Positions 51,785 through 59,953 of a stretch of DNA of 64,000 nt are shown here, one piece after another. Numbering within the stretch: the stretch's first letter is position 1; every line of letters starts with the position of its first letter. The position numbers were made by a program, and so were the translations under genes. This DNA comes from JANQRX01 sp963663975 (GTDB lineage: Bacteria; Pseudomonadota; Alphaproteobacteria; Rhizobiales; Kaistiaceae). The stretch is from positions 1,302,001 through 1,366,000 of the forward strand of contig CAXXRA010000015.1 of NCBI GenBank assembly GCA_963663975.2, written 5' to 3'. The notes beneath the pieces were generated by a model. The model was not told the origin of the DNA and searched no databases. It saw nothing but the letters and a program-made list of their open reading frames with translations.

Positions 51785-52054
51785 AGCATTTTCCGACCAA
51801 TTAGACGCAATTCTGTTTCACGATTGGGGAGGCGATCCAGTGTTGAAACGATCGAAGGGCGATGCACCGCATCGTTCGAGATTGGTTCGGCATTGGGTGG
51901 CCGTCAATCGGAAACCCGGAGGGACGGACTATTTTGCGCCAATTCCTGCGCAAGGTCTCTCGACCGTATCCAGATACGCTCGTCAATCCCTTGCTTGATC
52001 TTGTCACAAAGAAGCTCCGTCAGAATGGGTCAAATTGGTCGGAAGATGCTCTAG
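51781..52054 (-). repeat. R1 dispersed repeat, copy e (near full length)
   Basis: A 274-bp copy in inverted orientation relative to the preceding gene, ends AGAGCATTTTCCGACC and GGTCGGAAGATGCTCT. It is bounded by CTAG on both sides. The left CTAG holds the TAG stop of the AHSA1 gene. With copy b it is the best guide to the full element. Confidence 0.8.
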
Positions 52055-52086
52055 TTGAAAAGAAAATGTCGCGGAGGTCACCGCGG

Positions 52087-52198
52087 AGCCGAACGCGTCA
52101 GGACTTGTCCGATTTCAGGCTGACCGGCTTGCCATGGGGCGTGGTTTCATAGGCGTGGCGCCAGGCCTCGACACCCGCCCCAACCTCGTCTCCGTCCA
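52087..52198 (-). pseudogene. Duplicate 3' fragment of the nitrile hydratase accessory gene
   Basis: 112 bp nearly identical (two mismatches) to 56244-56355, which holds the last 34 codons and stop of the nitrile hydratase accessory gene. It reads in the same direction. No 5' part is present. With the intact copy it brackets the methyltransferase, IS21 and EthD genes as a direct repeat. Confidence 0.85.
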
Positions 52199-52207
52199 AG
52201 GCCGTGC

Positions 52208-52448
52208 CTAATGCACGTCTCGCGTCAAGCACCAGTCGGGTCCTCGAAGCCAGCACGAATTCTCGGGAACGTCACTGCCGCGATGAAGGCCCGTCACGGT
52301 CTCCCAACCGCCGGCCGCCAACGCTTTGGCTAGCGCCGCCTCCGACGCTTGGTCACGCGCGCTCTCGCACGGAATGAACCATGCCGCCATGATCCATCGC
52401 GCAGAGTAGGACGATCCCCTCCTGGTAAACAGGAACATTGCACCCTGA
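52208..52448 (-). pseudogene. C-terminal part of isoaspartyl O-methyltransferase, cut off by IS21
   Basis: It continues the methyltransferase interrupted at 54942. Removing IS21 and one copy of the 8-bp target duplication joins KFQRQG to AMFLFTRRGSSYSARWIMAAWFIPCESARDQ, in frame, and on to LTRDVH and the stop at 52208. WFIPCExARD is typical of the C-terminal part of this family. Confidence 0.82.
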
Positions 52449-52595
52449 TGTCAAACGGCTTTCAATATTGACCCCCGATCGGCGTGCAAAATTGACCCCC
52501 CTGAGCGGCACGGCGGAGGTTGTCCCGGTAGTCAATAGGGGGGGTACCTGTTGACCCACCGGGGCAACCGGGCCGCAGGCACGGCCGGCGGCGGC

Positions 52596-53324
52596 TCAGG
52601 AGCGGTTCTTGAAGCGCCAGCTCTCGTTGCCGGTCTCGATGATCTCGCAATGATGGGTGAGACGGTCGAGCAGGGCTGTGGTCATCTTGGGGTCGCCGAA
52701 GACGGATGGCCATTCGCCGAAGGCGAGGTTGGTGGTGATGACGATAGAGGTGCGCTCGTAGAGCCGGCTCATGAGGTGGAAGAGCAGCTGCCCGCCGGCC
52801 TGGGCGAAGGGCAGGTAGCCGAGTTCGTCGAGGATGACGAAGTCGCGGCGTACAAGCTGATCTGCGGTGCGGCCCTGGCGTCCGGCGCGGAGCTCGGCCT
52901 CGAGGTGGTTGACCAGGTCGACGACGTTGTAGCAGCGGCCCCGGGCGCCCTTGCGGATGCAGGAGCGCGCGATGGCGACGGCGAGATGGGTCTTGCCGGT
53001 GCCGGTGCCGCCGACCAGCACGATGTTGCGCTTGCCCTCCAGGAAGCCGCCGCCGGCGAGCTCCTGGATCAGGGGCTCGTTGACTGGCGAGGCGGCGAAG
53101 TCGAAGTCGGCCAGCTCCTTGGCCGTTGGCAACCTGGCGGACGCCATCTGGTACTTGATCGAGCGCGCCGTCTTGTCGGCGATCTCGACCTGCAGCAGCG
53201 TACCGATGATCTGCTGCACCGGATGACGACGCTTGAGCCCGTCGGCAAGGATGTCGTCGTAGGCGGCGCGCATGCCCGCGAGCTTCAACGCCGTCATCAT
53301 CGCCAGCACCTCATGACGCTCCAT
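52596..53324 (-). CDS. istB: IS21 helper ATPase IstB
   Basis: A 242-residue AAA+ ATPase: Walker A GGTGTGKTHLAVAIA, Walker B FVILDELGYLPFAQAG, sensor TSIVITTNLAFGEW and a final DRLTHHCEIIETGNESWRFKNR. It assists the IstA transposase in target choice. It overlaps the istA end by 14 bp, as is normal for IS21. Length normal. Confidence 0.95.
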   Translation of the reverse strand: MERHEVLAMMTALKLAGMRAAYDDILADGLKRRHPVQQIIGTLLQVEIADKTARSIKYQMASARLPTAKELADFDFAASPVNEPLIQELAGGGFLEGKRNIVLVGGTGTGKTHLAVAIARSCIRKGARGRCYNVVDLVNHLEAELRAGRQGRTADQLVRRDFVILDELGYLPFAQAGGQLLFHLMSRLYERTSIVITTNLAFGEWPSVFGDPKMTTALLDRLTHHCEIIETGNESWRFKNRS

Positions 53325-54834
53325 GACCGGCCTCCCTCAGGCGATCGTAGCGCTGACAGTCGGCCACCGGCCGGTGGCGAAGCTGCAGGCCCTCGGGCGT
53401 CGGGATGGTCGCCGGCGGTGCCGGCTGGCACTGCCGGGCGAGGATGTTGAGCTCGACGTCGGCGCTGCAGGCGCCGCAGTCGAGCGCCTCGGCACAGGCC
53501 GCCTCGACCGCCTCCAGCCCGTCCTCCTGAACCGCCGCGAGGATCCTCACGAACTGCCTGTCACCGTCGTCGCAACCCGTCAGCCGGGCCCGTATGCGGC
53601 CGAGCGCGCCGGGCAGTTGCCAGCCCTTGAAGGGCGCGCCATTGCGCAGCGCGCCGGGCTTCCTCGTCAGGATCGGCACGTAGTGCCACGGATCGTAGGC
53701 GACCTGGCCGCGCCCGAAGCTGCGGGGATGCTCGGCGACGGTCTCGCCGTCCTGGCGGATGACGATCCGATCGGCGTAGGCCCGCACGTCGACCGGCCGC
53801 CCGACGGCACGGGCGGCGACGCTGTAGTGGTTGTTGTCGAAGCGCACCAGACAGGTCTTGGACACCGCCACCTCGGTGGCGTGGAAGCCGTCGAAGGGGC
53901 CGCGATAGGCCATCAAGAAGGGCCGCTCCTCCTCGAACACCTGCCACACCGTCTTGCTCTCGATCGTCGGATGCGGCCGCTTCTTGGCGTCCTCGATACA
54001 CCGATCCATCAGCCACTCGTTGATCTCGACGTAGGAGCGGCCCCGCGGGATGGGCACGAACAGGCGGCCGCGGACGTCACCCACCTGCCTCTCGACCTGC
54101 CCCTTCTCCCAGCCCGCACCCGGAGTGCACGCCACCGGCTCCACCAGATGGTGGGAGCACAGCTCCAGAAAGCGCCGATTGTAGGCGCGCTCCTTGCCGA
54201 CGAAGACCATGCTCACCGCCGTCTTCATGTTGTCGTAGATGCCCCGCCGGCAGACCCCGCCGAAGAAGTGGAAGGCCCGTTCGTGCGCCTCGAACACCAT
54301 CTCCTGGCTCTCGCGCGGGAAGATCTGAACCAGCTGCATGCGGCTGTAGCAGAGCCGCATGTGCGCCGCCTTCACCTTGGTCGTCACACCCGACAGGCGC
54401 GCGTACTCGTGGCTCCAGTCGAACTGGTAGGCCTCGCCGGGATCGAAGCTCAGCGGCACAAAACCCTGCGACGGCGACAACAGCCGCCACCGCCGACGCC
54501 AGGTCCTGGCGTAGCGGCGCACTGCGTCGTAGCCGCCGCCATAGCCCAGAGCCGCAAGGTCTTCATGAATCCGCAGCAGAGACAGCCGATCCCGGCGCGG
54601 CCTCTTCTCGTTGGCCTCCAGCTGGCGCTCGAGCTCATCCACCCACGGCCCAAGCTTCGGCATCGGCTGGATCTTGCGCTCGTAGCTGTACGAGGTCTCA
54701 TCGCCCCGCACCACCTTGCGCACCGTGTTCTTCGAAACCCTCAAATCCCGGGCGATCTTCTTGATCGGAACGCCCCTCACCAGATGATCCCGACGTATCC
54801 GTGCGATCGTCTCCACAACCAGCATCTCCCCCAC
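53311..54834 (-). CDS. istA: IS21 transposase IstA
   Basis: A 507-residue transposase: N-terminal HTH RDHLVRGVPIKKIARDLRVSKNTVRKVVRG, a DDE core with FDWSHEYARLSG (first Asp), GRRCRGIYDNMKTAV-like RRGIYDNMKTAVSMVF (second Asp) and PGAGWEKGQVERQVGDVRGRLF (Glu), and a C-terminal beta domain. Complete. Confidence 0.95.
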   Translation of the reverse strand: MGEMLVVETIARIRRDHLVRGVPIKKIARDLRVSKNTVRKVVRGDETSYSYERKIQPMPKLGPWVDELERQLEANEKRPRRDRLSLLRIHEDLAALGYGGGYDAVRRYARTWRRRWRLLSPSQGFVPLSFDPGEAYQFDWSHEYARLSGVTTKVKAAHMRLCYSRMQLVQIFPRESQEMVFEAHERAFHFFGGVCRRGIYDNMKTAVSMVFVGKERAYNRRFLELCSHHLVEPVACTPGAGWEKGQVERQVGDVRGRLFVPIPRGRSYVEINEWLMDRCIEDAKKRPHPTIESKTVWQVFEEERPFLMAYRGPFDGFHATEVAVSKTCLVRFDNNHYSVAARAVGRPVDVRAYADRIVIRQDGETVAEHPRSFGRGQVAYDPWHYVPILTRKPGALRNGAPFKGWQLPGALGRIRARLTGCDDGDRQFVRILAAVQEDGLEAVEAACAEALDCGACSADVELNILARQCQPAPPATIPTPEGLQLRHRPVADCQRYDRLREAGHGAS

Positions 54835-54941
54835 CTCGTCTGTCCAAACAACGAGGTGTGTTAAAAATCACAAAACCAGGGGGGTCAATTTTGGACGCCG
54901 ATTACCCCACCAAGGGGGTCAATATTCCACGCCGATCAACA

Positions 54942-55584
54942 CACCCTGACGCTGGAACTTCGTCGGATCCTTGAGGTCGGGCTGATTGTTGGTGGTTAGA
55001 GGCACGAGCAGTTGGCCACGATCGCGAAGACTATCAAGCCACTTGTCCGGTGGACGTGTCACCCCTGCACTTACGTAAATGAGGTCAACCGGGTCGAAAT
55101 CCGCTATTGTGGCGTCGCCGTGAACGACCACCACGTTGGGTCGCGAACGCAGGTTGTCTGCGGCTCTTGCCGCCAAATCAGCGTCGAACTCGATTGCCGT
55201 CACCTTACCGGTCGCTCCGACAAGCTCTGCCAATATCGCGGTGTAATAACCAAGGCCGGCACCGACGTGAACGACGTGCTGTCCCGCTTGCGGCGCTGCA
55301 ATGGAAATCAGTTTTGCGTGTAGCGACGGTTCCCCATTGTTGATCCCCCGCTCCGGGATGATGCCGACCACCACGTTTGCGTAGAGGTGAACGGGATCCG
55401 GATCGGGTGTCGTGCGATATCCGCCCAGCCACCGCATGATTTGCCACGGGCCTGGCCCGAGAAAATCTTCGCGTCGGATAGTTGCGAATGCCGCCTCCAC
55501 GCGCGGATCGGTGCGCTCAGCTACTCCCATTATCTGTTTGGCGTACGCTCGCCGAATAGTCGCTAGTTCGTCCAACCGATCCAC
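54942..55584 (-). pseudogene. Protein-L-isoaspartate O-methyltransferase-like gene, N-terminal part, split by IS21
   Basis: It starts at GTG 55582-55584 after GGAGGT. It has YAKQIMGVAERTDPRVEAAF, IPERGINNGEPSLHAKLI, the SAM-binding VVHVGAGLGYYTAILAE, VTAIEFDADLA and VVVHGDATIADF. This is the PCMT fold that methylates isoaspartate in damaged proteins. After KFQRQG the frame runs into the IS21 end and stops; the rest of the gene is at 52208-52448. The uninterrupted protein would be about 290 residues. Confidence 0.88.
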
Positions 55585-55768
55585 AAAGCACCTCCGCCTG
55601 AGATCAGCACCCGCCGAAGATGATCATCCTCGACATGGACTCAAGCGTCAGCCCGACCCATGGCGGTCGGACGCCAATTTCGCTAGCATGGTCGGCGATT
55701 GGCAGGAGCCATCTGGGGAATCCCGGATTAGATCAATTGGAAAACGAACAACAGTCAGGAGATAAGCC

Positions 55769-56077
55769 ATGTCCGTTTCAATGCAGGTATTTTATCCGGC
55801 CGACAACGGCACGACTTTCGACCATGCCTATTACACGACAAAACAAATGGAGATTGTGGGCGAAAATATGGGTCCGCATATCGAAAAAACATTGATTACA
55901 AAAGGGCTGTCTGGAGGACCGGACACGCCTGCTGGTTTCCATGTCGTAGCCACCATTACCTTCGCGGAACAGGCTGCTCTGGATGCCGCCTTGGCCGCGA
56001 TGGGACCGATAGTAGCGGACAGTCCGAATTTCTACAGCGGCCAGCCGCAAATACTCATCGGCGAAGTCATAGTTTAG
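55769..56077 (+). CDS. EthD-family protein
   Basis: A 102-residue dimeric alpha-beta barrel protein of the EthD type. It starts MSVSMQVFYPADNGTTFDHA, then YYTTKQMEIVGENMGPHIEK, and ends SPNFYSGQPQILIGEVIV. Members help or take part in degradation of ethers and polyketides, but many have no known role. GGAG precedes the ATG. It lies alone and opposite to its neighbours, within the segment bracketed by the two nitrile-hydratase accessory repeats. Confidence 0.82.
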   Translation: MSVSMQVFYPADNGTTFDHAYYTTKQMEIVGENMGPHIEKTLITKGLSGGPDTPAGFHVVATITFAEQAALDAALAAMGPIVADSPNFYSGQPQILIGEVIV

Positions 56078-56254
56078 GCTTGGTTGGTCAGCGGCCTCGC
56101 CCGCCGGCCGCTTCGGGATGTAGGCTTAATTCGCGTTTCTTATCCAACGTACTGACACCCAAACTGTCAGCCCCAGAACTAAGCACCTCCGCCTGCGATC
56201 AGCACCTCACCACTCGATCCGCTGGGCGCGCGACCAGCGCGGCAGCCGAACGCG

Positions 56255-56587
56255 TCAGGACTTGTCCGATTTCAGCCTGACCGGCTTGCCATGGGGCGTG
56301 GTTTCATAGGCCTGGCGCCAGGCCTCGACACCCGCCCCAACCTCGTCTCCGTCCACAGCCAGAACGGTTTCCAAGGCCTCGGTAACGGCTGCGAAATAGG
56401 TCTCGGTGGTATCGGCAGCACCGGCGGCCAGCCGTCGTCTGATCGCCGCGCCGAGCGCCGCCGACCAGTCGGAGGACGCGATCCGGCCGCTCTCGATCAG
56501 CACCTGTGCCATGGCATAGGTCTGCGACTGCCACGGCGCGTCGAAGGGCGGCGCTCCGCGTCCCCCGATCTCATCGGTCGGCGTCAA
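56255..56587 (-). CDS. Nitrile hydratase accessory protein
   Basis: A 110-residue protein of the nitrile hydratase activator/accessory family: PPFDAPWQSQTYAMAQVLIESGRI, DWSAALGAAIRRRL and a final GVEAWRQAYETTPHGKPVRL. Such proteins help load cobalt by moving the metal-bound alpha subunit into the enzyme. It overlaps the beta-subunit gene by 17 bp and is last in the operon. Its 3' end is duplicated at 52087-52198. Confidence 0.88.
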   Translation of the reverse strand: MTPTDEIGGRGAPPFDAPWQSQTYAMAQVLIESGRIASSDWSAALGAAIRRRLAAGAADTTETYFAAVTEALETVLAVDGDEVGAGVEAWRQAYETTPHGKPVRLKSDKS

Positions 56588-57233
56588 GATAGCTTTGCCA
56601 AAGGTCGAGATGGACCTGGTCGAGCGAACCCTGTCGCTCGGGGAAGAGATCGCTCAAGCGGAAACGGACCGTGTAGAGCGGCTCGGCTCGTGGCTCACCA
56701 TGGGCCGCCGCATCGGGCAGCACGTGGGCGCCGTGGGTGGCGGTGATGACGCCGGAGCGGCCGCGGGCATAAGCCGGCAGTCTGGTGTGGCCGACGGGGC
56801 TGACATTGCGGGTGAGGACCGCCTCACCGACGGAAAAGCGCGGCTCACCGTCATAGGGCCGGTCGAAACCGGCGCCGTGGCGCTTGGCCTCCGGCACCTC
56901 GTCGGCCGACATCGGCGAGGCCATCCCGGTCACGGTGCTGCCGTCGGATTTGCCGCTCGCCAGTTCGTCGAGGGTGACCACGCCCGAGCCGACCAGCATG
57001 CAGGCATAGGCCTTGTACCACTGGTCGTAATAGGGCCGGGTGAGGTAGAGGACCGGCGCCTCAAGCTCACGCGAGTGGCGAAACTTGTCGATGTTCCAGT
57101 CCGGCGGCCGGGAGATCGCGCGCGCGATCCCCATCATCCGGCCCTCCCATGCACCGTGGAACGGCGACCCTTCGTCCGCAACCTCGATCGGTCCAAAGCC
57201 GAGCTTGCCACCGAGATCGTGCACGCCGTCCAT
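56571..57233 (-). CDS. nthB: Nitrile hydratase beta subunit
   Basis: A 220-residue beta subunit: MDGVHDLGGKLGFGPIEVAD at the start, PFHGAWEGRMMGIARAI, YYDQWYKAYACMLVGSG and the C-terminal barrel with FSVGEAVLTRNVSPVGHTRLPAYARGRSGVI. It forms the heterodimer with NthA that hydrates nitriles to amides. It starts 3 bp after the alpha-subunit gene. Confidence 0.95.
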   Translation of the reverse strand: MDGVHDLGGKLGFGPIEVADEGSPFHGAWEGRMMGIARAISRPPDWNIDKFRHSRELEAPVLYLTRPYYDQWYKAYACMLVGSGVVTLDELASGKSDGSTVTGMASPMSADEVPEAKRHGAGFDRPYDGEPRFSVGEAVLTRNVSPVGHTRLPAYARGRSGVITATHGAHVLPDAAAHGEPRAEPLYTVRFRLSDLFPERQGSLDQVHLDLWQSYLDADR

Positions 57234-57236
57234 GGC

Positions 57237-57890
57237 TCACGCTCCGCCGGCGCCGAGAAGGAGATCGCGCTCAGCGCCGATCATGCTGTTGCGGGTGACG
57301 AGCTTGGCGAGCCCTGCCGCGTCGAGAGCTTCGCTGCCCTTCGGCCGTTGCGGCACGACGAGGTAGCGCAACTCCGCGGTGCTGTCCCACACGTCGACCC
57401 GGACCTCGTCGCCGATGGTCACGCCGAACTCGGCCAGCACCCCGCGCGGGTCGCGCACGGCGCGCGACCGGTAGGCTTCGAGCTTGTACCAGGCCGGCGG
57501 AATGCCGAGCAGGCCATGGGGGTAGCAGGAGCACAGCGTACAGACCACCAAGTTGTGCACGGCCTCGGTGTTGGCCACGACCTTCAGGTGATTGAGTGCC
57601 CAGCCGCCAATGCCGAGTTCGCCGATGGCCGCGGCGCCGTCGGCCAGCAGGCGGGCGCGGAAGGCGTCGTCGGTCCAGGCGCGGGCGACCACGCGGGCGC
57701 CGAGTTTGGGGCCGATCTCGTCGCTGTAGGCCTCGACCCAGGCGTCGACCGCGGCCGAGTCGAGCAGCCCTTTTTCGACCAGCAGCGTTTCCAGCGCCTT
57801 GACCCTCAGCGCCGGCTCTGACGGCACGTGGGCGTGGATTTTTGGGTGGAGGTCGGCCGCCTGACTGGAATCATACGGTTTCGGCTTCAT
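57237..57890 (-). CDS. nthA: Nitrile hydratase alpha subunit, cobalt type
   Basis: A 217-residue alpha subunit. The metal-binding claw is VVCTLCSCYP (about residues 113-122): Thr after the first Cys marks the cobalt type, while iron enzymes have Ser. Other features are WALNHLKVVANTEAVHNLVV and GIPPAWYKLEAYRSRAVRDPRGVL. ATG 57888-57890 has GAGGAAGAGAG upstream. It is first in the alpha-beta-accessory operon. No amidase gene is near. Confidence 0.95.
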   Translation of the reverse strand: MKPKPYDSSQAADLHPKIHAHVPSEPALRVKALETLLVEKGLLDSAAVDAWVEAYSDEIGPKLGARVVARAWTDDAFRARLLADGAAAIGELGIGGWALNHLKVVANTEAVHNLVVCTLCSCYPHGLLGIPPAWYKLEAYRSRAVRDPRGVLAEFGVTIGDEVRVDVWDSTAELRYLVVPQRPKGSEALDAAGLAKLVTRNSMIGAERDLLLGAGGA

Positions 57891-58161
57891 CGGCTCTCTT
57901 CCTCGCCACCCGGCATGGCGGCTCCGGCAGCCCCAGCCTAGCACGTGGATCAGCGACAAGTCGTGCTCTGGCACGCGGGCGCTCTCGACACACTCACCAC
58001 GTGGTGGTGACGACGGCATAGTTCTGAGAACACTAGCGGACGAAGATCGAGAGTGGCGGCGCGGCCAGCCAAATTCGGCTTGGCCTCAACCGCCGAGTGG
58101 CCATCTGAACAAGCCGGGCGACGGATGATCCCAAGTCGACTCCCGCTATACTTGCGTGGTG

Positions 58162-58308
58162 ATGTATGCTCGCGGAAGCATGGAGGACCTTGCCTTGCTG
58201 ATGCTGCTTCTCGACGGGCTCTCTGCGGCTGTCATGTTCGGAGGATTGGCTTCAAACGGACCACTGGAACACGCCGTCACCGCCTTCGAGCGCGGCCATC
58301 GTGCGTAG
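58162..58308 (+). CDS. Possible 48-residue small protein
   Basis: A short frame reading MYARGSMEDLALLMLLLDGL and then SAAVMFGGLASNGPLEHAVT to the end. A hydrophobic central segment could be one membrane helix. No family is known and no strong ribosome-binding site is seen. It is the only plausible coding content between the nitrile hydratase operon and the helicase gene; the rest of 57891-58329 shows nothing else. Confidence 0.3.
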   Translation: MYARGSMEDLALLMLLLDGLSAAVMFGGLASNGPLEHAVTAFERGHRA

Positions 58309-58329
58309 GGGTGATTAGGGTAAGCTTCT

Positions 58330-59953
58330 ATGACCCGTCCTCACATTAACGCCGACATCTCTGAACTGACTGCGCTGTACGTGAGCAACAGGGATAGCCT
58401 CTCCTTCCTGGAGCAGTTGTTTGAAGAGCTGGTCAAACGCAGGACTAAAGCCGCTCGTACTCTCCTCGCACAAGTGTCAGCGCGGCTTGCTGAGCTCCAA
58501 ACAAGCGACGATCTCGGAGATGTCGAGAGTAGCGGTCCTCCGCCGCAAAATCTCCCGGACAGCGGTTCGCAAGAGCTTTTTCCAGACGAAGTCGAATTCT
58601 TAGGGCCACACCCCGATGATCAGAGGAAGCCTAAGAAGCTGACATTGATCCGTCCGCCCGGCACCGCTGGGCTTCCTGACGCATGGCAAAGCTCCCTGAA
58701 GAGCGAAATATCCCTCGACATCGACGACGACGCTGACCTGCCAGACCGATTCGTCGCAGCTCTACGCGCGTTGGTCTTGGAAATGAAAAAGAACAATTCC
58801 GGAGCGAAACGATATGCGCTTGATAAGGGAGCACGCATCGATTCTACAGGCGACGAACATATCTATGTTTTCGCGTTAGTGACGACGCCGATCTTTTCGA
58901 GGAGGCCCAAGTCGAACTGGAGATTGCAGGTCAGCGAGTCGAAGCTTTCATAGTCTCAATATCTGCGGGCCAACTGTTCCTAGCGCTCAAAGAAAACGTT
59001 GGCGAGGAGATTGCGCGCGCGGTGCTACTGATTGACGCGACCGCACTGATAGAAGCGCTGGCCGAAAAGATCGAGCAGGTCAAAAACGGCGAGTTGACGC
59101 TGAACCGTGAGTTAGCGGACGCGGTGGCGGGGAGCGTGGCGCCGCCCAAGGCGCCTTCTAGAATTCCAGGTGACCCGAGCACGCTCAATCTGAATAGGGA
59201 GCAGCAGAACGCATATTTTCGAGCGCTGGAAGCATCAGTCACTTGGATCATGGGCCCCCCCGGGTGTGGCAAAACCATGACGCTGGGTCAGATTGTGCGC
59301 GCAGCGTTCGAGGGGAAACGTCGCGTTCTTGTCTGCTCGAATACCAACAAAGCCGTCGACCAATTGCTCTACCGTGTTTGCCACTCGTTAGGCACAGAGC
59401 ACGACGCGATGGAAAATGGTCAAGTGGTGCGTCTGGGCCGCATCGCCGACGACAGGCTCCGAGATGAATACGCGCAGTATGTGACCGTCGACGGCATCGT
59501 GGAGCGCCGCTCAAGGGAGCTAAACCGGCGCCGAGTCGACATCGACGTGCAGATAGCCAGGATCGACTCCCGAACTAAGCGCGCCAGAGAAATTGCTGCG
59601 AGATTTGACGATCTTGATCGCGCGGAGAGATTGGTTGCCGATCAGGGACAGCGCGTGAACGAGATCGCACGCCAGCAAAAGCAGGCTGAAGCGGATATCG
59701 CAGCTAATGATGACCGCTTGCGCGCATTAGAGGTCGAATTGAGTGCTCGAAAGAACGCGGTGTTTGGGCTCTTCAAACGGAACGAAGCTGCGATTGAAAG
59801 AGACCTTAGAACATGCGCTGCGCGACAATCGGAGTTCGCAAAGGGATCGGTGAATTTGGCCGACACCTATGAGTCGGCGCGGGAAAAGTATGGTGTAGCG
59901 GTCGCAGATCGCGACCGACTCCGGCGCGAACTGGCTTCTGAAGATAGGCAGAA
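58330..59953 (+). pseudogene. UPF1-like superfamily 1 helicase, N-terminal part (frameshift, then IS5 insertion)
   Basis: The gene starts MTRPHINADISELTALYVSN, a helical region. After DEHIYVFALV near 58880 the frame shifts by one (an extra G gives VDDADLFEEAQVELEIAG) and continues through NLNREQQNAYFRALEASVTW, Walker A GPPGCGKTMTLGQIV and VLVCSNTNKAVDQLLYR. A long coiled-coil insert (LNRRRVDIDVQIARIDSRTK onward) follows. This order (Q motif, Walker A, coiled-coil insert) is typical of bacterial UPF1/Dna2-like helicases. At 59953 an IS5-type element cuts the gene after LASEDRQK. Nothing links it firmly to a pathway; some relatives act in phage defence. Confidence 0.75.

Larger units (their letters stand above)
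52449..54941 (-). mobile_element. Intact IS21-family insertion sequence with 8-bp target duplication
   Basis: A 2493-bp element with ends starting TGT and followed at the same distance by AATATTGACCCCC, and an inner repeat CAAAATTGACCCCCCTG on each side. The direct repeat CACCCTGA flanks it at 52441-52448 and 54942-54949. It carries istA and istB intact. It interrupts a protein-L-isoaspartate O-methyltransferase-like gene. The clean duplication shows a fairly recent insertion. Confidence 0.93.

Noticed and set aside
58053..58349. 98-codon rightward frame before the helicase
   Set aside because: No ribosome-binding site or recognisable features; it runs past the helicase start in another frame.
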